From positions 1 through 6,056 of the forward strand of contig JAFQWR010000207.1 in assembly GCA_017407365.1 (NCBI GenBank): a DNA stretch of 6,056 nt. Reading direction: 5' to 3'. Under the pieces are notes generated by a model. That model was not told where the DNA came from. It did not search any database and saw only the letters and a list, made by a program, of their open reading frames with translations. A program made the position numbers and the translations under genes. This DNA is from Clostridia bacterium (lineage in GTDB: Bacteria; Bacillota; Clostridia; Christensenellales; HGM11417). Of this stretch, positions 1 to 5,470 are shown piece after piece. Numbering within the stretch: the stretch's first letter is position 1; every line of letters starts with the position of its first letter.

Positions 1-247
1 CAAGCGCCTTTTTTATCGCCTGACCCAGAACAATGCCTGTATCCTCTACCGTATGGTGGCAATCCACCTGCAAATCGCCCTCTACCTTAAGCGTCAGATC
101 CATACCGCCATGCACAGCAAGCGCTGTGAGCATATGGTCAAAAAAGCCGATACCTGTGCTGATATCCGTTTTTCCGCTTCCGTCTAATTGAACGGTTAAG
201 GTAATTTCCGTTTCCTTCGTTTTACGTACAACGGTTGCCTCTCTCAT
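1..247 (-). CDS. hisB: Imidazoleglycerol-phosphate dehydratase, N-terminal part (cut by window edge)
   Basis: HisB removes water from imidazole glycerol phosphate to give imidazole acetol phosphate, the substrate of HisC, in the cytoplasm. The window holds the first 82 codons of about 195 usual for the single-domain form; the rest lies beyond the left edge. Seen in the translation: GIGFFDHML at residues 32-40, His46 in the AVHGG stretch, and DCHHTVED at 62-69. The latter is the family's first HHxxE metal-binding motif (His64, His65, Glu68), which binds the catalytic manganese ions. The start is the ATG at 247-245, which overlaps the hisC stop in an ATGA tetranucleotide. No strong ribosome binding site precedes it, so translation is probably coupled to hisC. 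Nothing N-terminal suggests the fused phosphatase domain of the enterobacterial bifunctional HisB. Confidence 0.95.
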   Translation of the reverse strand, partial: MREATVVRKTKETEITLTVQLDGSGKTDISTGIGFFDHMLTALAVHGGMDLTLKVEGDLQVDCHHTVEDTGIVLGQAIKKAL

Positions 248-1290
248 AACAAACCACGTATTGCTTGAAGCACCGCCTTATTTTCCTCCTGCGTTCCCGC
301 TGTGATGCGTAATGCAGAGGAAAAGGCGCGCACCGCAATACCCTCCTTTAACAAATTCTGATAGATTTCCCCTGCCTTGGGGGTGGTTACATACACAAAG
401 TTTGCAGACGACGGATGTGCAACAAAGGGCGCACCCAAAACGTCCGTTATTTGCTTTAATCCCTGATACAGAGCGTTTTTTGACGCAATCAAGGCATTTA
501 TAGTCTCAGAAAAGCCCTTCTGCTGTAAAATCAACGCGCCAACCGTCTGACTGATGGCATTGACGTTGTAGGGAGATTTTGCCGCACGCAAAACGGTAAT
601 CAGCGTTTTGTTTGCAACAGCAAAGCCAACACGAAGTGCGGCAGACGCAAACGCCTTACTCATGGTGCGCAAAACGATCAGATTGGTGTACTTATCGACA
701 AAGGAAGCCACCGATTGATCGGAAAAATCCATATAAGCCTCGTCAGCGATCACCAAGGCGTCCGTTTTTTCGCAAAGAGAAAGCACCTCTTTTCGGGTAA
801 TGATACCGCCTGTGGGGTTATTGGGATTGGAAAACACCACGATATTCGCACCGTTTTTATTTACAAAATCGGCAAGCTCCTCTGTGGAAAAGGAAAAATC
901 TGCCGCACGGCGCATCTCTATGACCTCTGCCTTACGCACTCTTGCATAAAAGGCGTACATAGAAAAATCGGGCGTAACGGTGACAATTTTATCTCCGTCA
1001 CTCAAAAAGGTATTGATAATCAGTGAAATCAGCTCATCGGAGCCGTTACCTGCCACAAGGCTTGCGGCATCAACCCCAAGATAGGAAGCATACGCCTTGC
1101 AAAGCACAGTGGCATCGGGATCGGGATATCGGCGATAATCGAGGGATGAAAGCGCCTGCAACGCACCTTGCAGAACCTCCTCGGGCAGAGGCAGAAAGCT
1201 TTCGTTGGCATCCAGACGGATGGCGTAATCGCCCTTGAGGGGCTCATACGGCGTTAAACGGGCAAGTGCGGGATCTAACTTATAACTCAT
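244..1290 (-). CDS. hisC: Histidinol-phosphate aminotransferase
   Basis: HisC is a cytoplasmic PLP enzyme that moves the amino group of glutamate to imidazole acetol phosphate, giving histidinol phosphate. At 348 residues it has the usual length for a fold-type I (class I/II) aminotransferase of this family. Motifs seen: LDANES at 27-32, GNGSDE at 81-86 (cofactor phosphate side), SNPNNPTGG at 154-162 with Asn155, and DEAY at 183-186 with Asp183 facing the pyridine nitrogen. SKAF at 211-214 carries Lys212, expected to form the Schiff base, followed by Arg220. RITAGT at 328-333 carries the carboxylate-binding Arg328. Its ATG overlaps the hisD stop by four bases (ATGA), and a modest AAGGGT element lies 6 bases upstream. 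Related aminotransferases such as aromatic or cobalamin-pathway enzymes share the fold, but the his neighbours settle the role. Confidence 0.97.
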   Translation of the reverse strand: MSYKLDPALARLTPYEPLKGDYAIRLDANESFLPLPEEVLQGALQALSSLDYRRYPDPDATVLCKAYASYLGVDAASLVAGNGSDELISLIINTFLSDGDKIVTVTPDFSMYAFYARVRKAEVIEMRRAADFSFSTEELADFVNKNGANIVVFSNPNNPTGGIITRKEVLSLCEKTDALVIADEAYMDFSDQSVASFVDKYTNLIVLRTMSKAFASAALRVGFAVANKTLITVLRAAKSPYNVNAISQTVGALILQQKGFSETINALIASKNALYQGLKQITDVLGAPFVAHPSSANFVYVTTPKAGEIYQNLLKEGIAVRAFSSALRITAGTQEENKAVLQAIRGLL

Positions 1291-2561
1291 AAGCGCACCC
1301 TTATTGCATTTGCATGAGCGTGCAAGCCCTCGCGCTCTGCAAGCGTAATGCAGTCTGCCGCGTCCTCTTCAAGAAGCGCACGGTCGTAGCAGATGTATTG
1401 CATTTTTTTCACAAAGCTATCCACCGACAGCGGAGAATAAAAGCGAGCGGTACCGCCCGTGGGTAACACGTGGTTTGTACCTGCAAGGTAATCGCCAATG
1501 GGCTCGGGCGAAAAAGCACCCAAAAATATGGAGCCTGCATGACGGACACCCTCCATCAACGCATAAGGGTCCTTGGTCACGATTTCCAAATGCTCGGGCG
1601 CATAGGCGTTGACAAGCTCCAGCATTTTTTCGTCGGAATCACAAAGCACGATACCGCCGTTATTCTTTAATGCCTCCTCTGCAATTTCCTTACGGGGCAA
1701 CGCATTCAGCTGACGTTCAAGCTCTGCGGGAAGAGCATCTATCAGCTGCCTGCTTGTGGTGACCAGTACGGCACCTGCCAGACGGTCGTGCTCTGCCTGT
1801 GACAGCAAATCTGCGGCAATATAATCGGCACGCGCGGTTTCATCCGCCATAATCATAATCTCTGAGGGCCCTGCAATCATGTCAATATCCACCGTTCCGT
1901 AAACCAATCTTTTTGCGGTGGCAACATAGATGTTTCCTGGGCCGACAATTTTATCCACCCGCGGGATGCTTTCCGTTCCGTAGGCAAGCGCGGCAATTCC
2001 GTGCGCACCGCCTACCAGGTAGACCTCGTCCACCCCTGCAAGATACGCCGCCGCCATTACCTCAGGGTTGATTCTGCCGCCCGAGGGAGGGGTGATCATA
2101 ATGATTTTGCCAACTCCTGCAATTTTAGCAGGCAAAGCATTCATCAGCACAGACGAGGGATAAGCCGCCGTGCCACCGGGTACGTAAAGCCCGACCGTAT
2201 CGAGTCCGCGGACAATCTGACCGAGTCTTGCTCCCTTATGGGTAAACGAAAAGCCATCTTGCCTTTGCCTGTTATGGAAATCCTCTATATTTTTCTTCGC
2301 CTTCATCAAGCCGTTGCGAAAGTCAGCATCGACCGAATCATAAAACGCCTTGAGGTCAGCGTATGTATATTTCTGAACCGTATCGCATCCGTCGAAGCGC
2401 TTTCCGTAGGCAATCAACGCCTCATCTCCATGCTCCTTTACATTGGCTAAAATATCGGTTACAGACGCAACAACACGCGCGTCTGTCTCTCCTGCACGCG
2501 CTTTCAGCATCTGCAAAAATTGGTACTCACGAACACCGTCCGCAACGATAGGTTGTAGCAT
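1287..2561 (-). CDS. hisD: Histidinol dehydrogenase
   Basis: HisD carries out the last two steps of the pathway, oxidising histidinol to histidine through an aldehyde with two NAD+ and a zinc ion. From the chosen start it has 424 residues, close to the family norm of about 430. Seen: YVPGGTAAYPSS at 126-137, the VGPGNIYVA stretch at 206-214, and AGPSE at 230-234. LLSQAEHD at 252-259 supplies zinc ligands Gln255 and His258, APEHLE at 321-326 supplies the catalytic Glu323-His324 pair, and Asp357 and His416 are the other expected zinc ligands. An earlier in-frame ATG at 2603 would add 14 residues inside hisG. The ATG at 2561 is preferred because a GGAGGA site lies 7 bases before it and the N-terminus then fits the family. 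It begins one base after the hisG stop. All key residues are present. Confidence 0.97.
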   Translation of the reverse strand: MLQPIVADGVREYQFLQMLKARAGETDARVVASVTDILANVKEHGDEALIAYGKRFDGCDTVQKYTYADLKAFYDSVDADFRNGLMKAKKNIEDFHNRQRQDGFSFTHKGARLGQIVRGLDTVGLYVPGGTAAYPSSVLMNALPAKIAGVGKIIMITPPSGGRINPEVMAAAYLAGVDEVYLVGGAHGIAALAYGTESIPRVDKIVGPGNIYVATAKRLVYGTVDIDMIAGPSEIMIMADETARADYIAADLLSQAEHDRLAGAVLVTTSRQLIDALPAELERQLNALPRKEIAEEALKNNGGIVLCDSDEKMLELVNAYAPEHLEIVTKDPYALMEGVRHAGSIFLGAFSPEPIGDYLAGTNHVLPTGGTARFYSPLSVDSFVKKMQYICYDRALLEEDAADCITLAEREGLHAHANAIRVRL

Positions 2562-2562
2562 T

Positions 2563-3207
2563 TTATATTCCTCCATCCGTTTTAACGCCTTCTTTTGCCC
2601 CATTCAGACGCGAAGCAAGTAGCTCGACTTCTTGCTTGTTCAGCTTAAAGCTGGCTACGTTTACTATCAATCTCGCCGAAATATCAGCAACCGTCTCCAC
2701 TACCTCAAGTCCGTTTTCCTTTAAGGTAGTGCCCGTTTCCACAATATCCACGATGGCGTCTGCAAGGCGCAGAATGGGAGCAAGCTCTACCGAGCCCTCT
2801 ATTTTTACAATTTCAACATCCATATTTTTGCTTTCAAAAAAACGGCGGGCAACAGTGGGATATTTGGTTGCAACCGTTTTTACTCCGTAGCCTGCATAAG
2901 GGTCGTAGCCCTTTAAGGCGGCAACGGCAAAGCGGCACTTTCCGAAGCCGAGGTCCAAAAGTTCGTATACGCTTCTGCCCATTTCAAGCAGGGTATCCTT
3001 GCCGACAACGCCTACGTCTGCCGAGCCGTGCTCAACGTAGGTAACCACATCAGCCGCCTTGGCAAAAACAACCTCGTATTCCTCTCCGAGTCGGACAATC
3101 AGCTTCCTACCCTTTTCCTGCAAGGGGCTGATATCAATTCCCGAGGCGGCAAGACGTTCCACCGTTTTTTGCTCTAATCTACCTTTTGTAAGGGCAAGTC
3201 TTAACAC
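2563..3207 (-). CDS. hisG: ATP phosphoribosyltransferase catalytic subunit, short form
   Basis: HisG condenses ATP and PRPP to phosphoribosyl-ATP, the committed step of histidine synthesis. The protein has 214 residues, the size of the short form, and lacks the C-terminal ACT-like domain that senses histidine in the roughly 300-residue long form. Short HisG proteins need HisZ for activity and feedback control, and hisZ is the gene directly upstream. Seen: ALTKGRL at 5-11, ADVGVVGKD at 63-71, EGSVELAP at 137-144 and the PRPP-binding stretch DIVETGTTL at 154-162. The start is a GTG at 3207-3205, inside the hisZ reading frame and overlapping it by 7 bases. It is supported by an AGGAGG site 7 bases upstream that is itself within hisZ codons. 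The overlap suggests coupled translation and balanced subunit supply. Confidence 0.97.
   Translation of the reverse strand: MLRLALTKGRLEQKTVERLAASGIDISPLQEKGRKLIVRLGEEYEVVFAKAADVVTYVEHGSADVGVVGKDTLLEMGRSVYELLDLGFGKCRFAVAALKGYDPYAGYGVKTVATKYPTVARRFFESKNMDVEIVKIEGSVELAPILRLADAIVDIVETGTTLKENGLEVVETVADISARLIVNVASFKLNKQEVELLASRLNGAKEGVKTDGGI
2569..2574 (-). promoter_or_regulatory. Ribosome binding site of hisD, inside the end of hisG
   Basis: GGAGGA sits 7 bases before the ATG at 2561 and also encodes the last Gly-Gly of hisG. It selects this start over the upstream in-frame ATG at 2603, which would lie well inside hisG. Confidence 0.85.
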
Positions 3208-4403
3208 GGTTTAACCTCCTCGAACGTACCGTTCTGATATACAAGCACCTTTTGCGCTTTTCGCTTCTGCGCATAGGAAAGCGTTTGCTCCAATGAATCA
3301 AAGAGGGAGACCTCCGCACGGACACCTGATTTTTTCAACTCTTCCGCCTTACGGTATGCAAGGGGTTGATCTGCAAGATTGGCGTAAACCAACACAAGCG
3401 CACGCCCCTTTTGCTTTTTTGGCTCCTTTAATAAAAATGAAACAGCCTCGTCGACGTCAAAGGCAAAGCCCACGGCAGGTATGGATATGCCGTAATCTCC
3501 GTAAAGGGTATCGTACCTACCGCCCGAAAGAACCTCCCTGCCCTGACCGCGCACAAAGCCCTTAAACATAATTCCGGTATAATAATTGAAATCATTGGCA
3601 ACGGCAAAATCCAGAGAAATACGGTCGGAAAGACCACAGGATTCAAACAGAGCAAGCATCCTTTGCAGCTCCTCCGCAGCCTTTTCAGCCTCGGGATATG
3701 GAAAGATTTCCTTTGCAAGCGCAAGCGTTTCTACTCCGCCAAACAGCCTGGGAAGCTGCTTTAAGCGTTGCCCCCTTTCGCCAAGCTGATCTGCAAGCGA
3801 AGAAAGCATGGGATAGTTACGGGAGGAAAGCGCAGAAAGAATTTCCTCCTTTTTGCTCTGATTATCCGCACAGATATCGTTTAGCAGAGCGGTTAAAAAC
3901 GCCTTATGCCCAAGCTCGATGACAAAATTATCCCCAAAGGCCGCTGTTAAGGCATCACCTGCAAGAAGCAAAGCCTCTGCATCTGCCTTACTGCCCTCTG
4001 CACCAATCAGCTCAACACCAAGCTGCATTCTTTCATCCAGCCGCTTGGAAAGGGCAATGTTACGGCGAAAGACGGATTGATTGTAATACAGTCTGACGGG
4101 AGGAGTAACCCCACCTGCCGCAAGACGGGAGGCAAATACACGGGCAACAGGCTTGGTGCTATCCGGGCGCATAACCACAAGCCGCCCCTCGCGGTCGGTC
4201 ATGGTAAACATCTGCTCCTGCGGAATTTTACCCACGCCCGAAGAAAACACGTCGTAAAACTCAAGGCTTGTGGTAATAACCTCGTAGTAGCCCCTCTGCT
4301 CGCACAGCGAACGCAACAGCCCCTCTACACGGCGGCGCAGCTTACATTCTTCAAAAAGATAATCCTTCGTGCCCGAAGGGGTGATTCTGTCAAACTGATT
4401 CAT
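3201..4403 (-). CDS. hisZ: ATP phosphoribosyltransferase regulatory subunit (HisRS-like)
   Basis: HisZ is a paralogue of histidyl-tRNA synthetase that no longer charges tRNA. It binds short-form HisG in a hetero-octamer and carries the histidine sensing site. The 400 residues begin with the HisRS-like opening TPSGTKDYL (8-16) and a class II motif 1-like helix (about 22-45). A motif 2-like RPDSTKPVAR follows at 79-88, then QLGVELIG at 127-134 and SGGRYDTLYG at 293-302. The true synthetase signature RGLDYYT is degenerate here, reading NDFNYYTG at 270-277, which favours HisZ over HisRS. Residues about 334-392 resemble a reduced anticodon-binding-type alpha/beta domain. The ATG at 4403 has AGGAGA just upstream (4413-4408). 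It is the first gene of the operon, about 50 bases after the predicted transcription start. Confidence 0.95.
   Translation of the reverse strand: MNQFDRITPSGTKDYLFEECKLRRRVEGLLRSLCEQRGYYEVITTSLEFYDVFSSGVGKIPQEQMFTMTDREGRLVVMRPDSTKPVARVFASRLAAGGVTPPVRLYYNQSVFRRNIALSKRLDERMQLGVELIGAEGSKADAEALLLAGDALTAAFGDNFVIELGHKAFLTALLNDICADNQSKKEEILSALSSRNYPMLSSLADQLGERGQRLKQLPRLFGGVETLALAKEIFPYPEAEKAAEELQRMLALFESCGLSDRISLDFAVANDFNYYTGIMFKGFVRGQGREVLSGGRYDTLYGDYGISIPAVGFAFDVDEAVSFLLKEPKKQKGRALVLVYANLADQPLAYRKAEELKKSGVRAEVSLFDSLEQTLSYAQKRKAQKVLVYQNGTFEEVKPC
3215..3220 (-). promoter_or_regulatory. Ribosome binding site of hisG, inside hisZ
   Basis: AGGAGG lies 7 bases before the GTG at 3207 and doubles as part of the codons for Glu-Glu-Val near the hisZ C-terminus. 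Its ideal sequence and spacing fix the non-ATG start of hisG. Confidence 0.85.
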
Positions 4404-4439
4404 TGCTTCTCCTATCGGAAATTATTTGCAAAATACTTT

Positions 4440-4460
4440 ATCGTAGTAAAGTGCTACTAT
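4440..4460. promoter_or_regulatory. Candidate operator at the his promoter
   Basis: A 21-bp near-palindrome with 7-base arms and a 7-base centre (minus strand ATAGTAG, CACTTTA, CTACGAT) matches at six of seven arm pairs. It overlaps the -10 box by two bases and covers the predicted start site, where a bound repressor would block RNA polymerase. A second, shifted repeat, ACTTTA-N6-TAAAGT at 4452-4435, overlaps it, so the true operator symmetry is uncertain. TrpR-like HisR/YerC repressors control his genes in many Firmicutes and are a reasonable guess, but that is inferred from the family and not from a matched motif. Confidence 0.5.
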
Positions 4461-4487
4461 GATAACATAATAAAAGAAAAATGTCAA
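4459..4487 (-). promoter_or_regulatory. his operon promoter (sigma-A type)
   Basis: The minus strand shows a perfect -35 box TTGACA (4487-4482), a spacer of exactly 17 bases (4481-4465) that is rich in T, and a -10 box TATCAT (4464-4459) matching four of six positions of TATAAT. The predicted transcription start is near 4452, leaving a leader of about 50 bases before hisZ. This is too short for a T-box or a classic attenuator, so control of the operon is more likely by a repressor at the promoter than by leader RNA. Confidence 0.85.
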
Positions 4488-4492
4488 ATGAA

Positions 4493-4533
4493 TTCCCCGA
4501 CAATTGCAAACATTCGTTGCTACCGTCGGGGAA
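4493..4533 (-). terminator. Imperfect hairpin after the PAP2 gene, possible terminator
   Basis: The arms TTCCCCGAC and GTCGGGGAA (9 bp, perfect) enclose an inner GCAA/TTGC pairing and a loop. The hairpin starts 8 bases after the PAP2 stop and ends shortly before the his -35 box, exactly where a stop for the PAP2 transcript would be expected. The downstream bases AATTCATTT are only weakly U-rich, so this is not a textbook intrinsic terminator and read-through into the his operon is possible. Confidence 0.45.
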
Positions 4534-4540
4534 AAACGAT

Positions 4541-5395
4541 TTACAGCTTTATTACCTTGTATAACCAGGGGCACAGACCAAGAGCCGCAAGCACCATGAT
4601 AAAGTAGCGCAGGTACTCAAACAGCACACCCGAAGGGAAAACCGCCTTCAGCATAATACGGAATCCGAGCGCTACTCCCAAGGCAATAAACATACGAAGA
4701 AGCCTTCTCCACCATGCGCCCTCTGCCTCGTAATGCACAAACCTTTCGTCAATGATCATACTTATCGCAAAGCCCCAGAGAAGCCCTATCATTTTTGCGG
4801 TGTTATACGACTTTAATAAAAGCAAGGGAAGGCATAAAAGAGCAAGTCCGCAATAAATCCACAGCCTTTTTTCGTAAAAGCGGTTAAAAACAAACCACGA
4901 AAGGAAGGTAATGCCTGCGCCAAGCAGTAAGCCGACAAGCACATCGGAGGGGTAATGCACACCGAGATAGATGCGCGAATAGCCCACCAGAAGTGCAACC
5001 GTTACACAAAGAGCAGTCAGCCAAGGTCTGCGATAATTGATGCTGATACCTGAAGCTATTGAGGAAATCCCCTGTGAATGACCGCTGGGAAAGGAGGTTG
5101 AAAGCCTGCCGTCCGCCATGGTGATATCCTCTACTGCGGCGGGATTGCTGTAAATGCCCTCCTGCCCTACCGGGCGAGGTCTTTGCACAATATCCTTTGC
5201 AACATTGTTGACCATAACGGAAACAGAGAAATTGAAAAGTAAAAACTCCCCTGCTCTTTTGTTGAGGCAAAAGTAAACAACGGCAATGATGCCAATGGTG
5301 CCGATTGTACCGCCCAATTGCGTGATAGCCAGAACAATGTTATCAAGCCAATCAGCCTGAATCTGTTGCAGCCAGCGCATAATCGTAAGATCCAT
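4541..5395 (-). CDS. PAP2-family membrane phosphatase
   Basis: This is an integral membrane acid phosphatase of the PAP2 (type 2 phosphatidic acid phosphatase) superfamily, which removes phosphate from lipid phosphates or pyrophosphates. All three signature motifs are intact: K-x6-RP at Lys67 to Pro75, PSGH at 103-106, and SR-x5-H-x3-D at Ser140 to Asp151, with His106 and His147 expected to be catalytic. Hydrophobic segments lie roughly at 18-45, 50-66, 125-141, 150-173, 178-195, 200-216, 232-253 and 257-279. The 284 residues exceed the roughly 190-200 of minimal BcrC-type enzymes by a C-terminal block of several further membrane segments. The start at 5395 is chosen over an in-frame TTG at 5428 because AGGGAG lies 8 bases before it. 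The substrate cannot be told: undecaprenyl pyrophosphate, phosphatidate or phosphatidylglycerol phosphate are all possible. Nothing links it functionally to the his genes. Confidence 0.88.
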   Translation of the reverse strand: MDLTIMRWLQQIQADWLDNIVLAITQLGGTIGTIGIIAVVYFCLNKRAGEFLLFNFSVSVMVNNVAKDIVQRPRPVGQEGIYSNPAAVEDITMADGRLSTSFPSGHSQGISSIASGISINYRRPWLTALCVTVALLVGYSRIYLGVHYPSDVLVGLLLGAGITFLSWFVFNRFYEKRLWIYCGLALLCLPLLLLKSYNTAKMIGLLWGFAISMIIDERFVHYEAEGAWWRRLLRMFIALGVALGFRIMLKAVFPSGVLFEYLRYFIMVLAALGLCPWLYKVIKL

Positions 5396-5403
5396 AAACT
5401 TTT

Positions 5404-5409
5404 CTCCCT
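5404..5409 (-). promoter_or_regulatory. Ribosome binding site of the PAP2 gene
   Basis: AGGGAG lies 8 bases before the ATG at 5395 and favours it over the in-frame TTG at 5428, which has no such site upstream. Confidence 0.7.
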
Positions 5410-5418
5410 TGTGTGATT

Positions 5419-5446
5419 TTGATTGCAAATTTATCGGTAATATGAT
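5419..5446 (+). promoter_or_regulatory. Candidate promoter of the PflX-like gene
   Basis: TTGATT (5419-5424, four of six matches to the -35 consensus), a 16-base spacer and TATGAT (5441-5446, five of six matches to the -10 consensus) lie on the plus strand. The predicted start, near 5453, is only about six bases before the ATG at 5459, giving an almost leaderless transcript. This agrees with the lack of a ribosome binding site there. Confidence 0.5.
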
Positions 5447-5449
5447 AAA
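5430..5449. repeat. Short inverted repeat in the divergent promoter region
   Basis: TTTATC and GATAAA, separated by 8 bases, form a perfect 6-bp inverted repeat that covers both candidate -10 boxes. It could be a regulator site acting on both genes, or merely a result of two back-to-back -10 elements, which are themselves reverse-complement-like. Confidence 0.35.
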
Positions 5450-5470
5450 CTGTTGCCTATGAAGTGTTAT
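5442..5470 (-). promoter_or_regulatory. Candidate promoter of the PAP2 gene
   Basis: On the minus strand TATCAT (5447-5442), the same -10 hexamer as the his promoter, is preceded by a 17-base spacer and a weak -35 box ATAACA (5470-5465, four of six matches). Its -10 overlaps that of the divergent promoter, and its -35 box would fall inside the first codons of the PflX-like gene. The predicted leader is about 40 bases and contains the AGGGAG ribosome binding site. The weak -35 keeps this tentative. Confidence 0.4.

Noticed and set aside
2001..2450. Plus-strand open frame of 149 codons inside hisD
   Set aside because: It is antisense to a conserved catalytic gene and its low-complexity translation has no recognisable domain. 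It is most likely a shadow of hisD codon use.
2562..2603. Longer hisD start at 2603 adding 14 residues
   Set aside because: The extension lies inside hisG, has no ribosome binding site and does not look like the HisD N-terminus. The ATG at 2561 has GGAGGA at ideal spacing.
3201..4403. hisZ as a true histidyl-tRNA synthetase (hisS)
   Set aside because: The RGLDYYT histidine-binding signature is degenerate, and the gene sits at the head of a his operon next to a short-form hisG that requires HisZ.
4404..4452. T-box, riboswitch or histidine leader peptide before hisZ
   Set aside because: The predicted leader is only about 50 bases, contains no run of histidine codons and cannot fold a T-box. 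Only a small 6-bp hairpin is possible.
4077..4607. Plus-strand open frame of 176 codons across hisZ, the his promoter and the PAP2 end
   Set aside because: It is antisense to two well-supported genes and a promoter, its product resembles no known protein, and it has no convincing ribosome binding site.
5396..5428. TTG start of the PAP2 gene at 5428
   Set aside because: It has no upstream ribosome binding site, would add a lysine-rich tail, and is outcompeted by the ATG at 5395 with AGGGAG before it.
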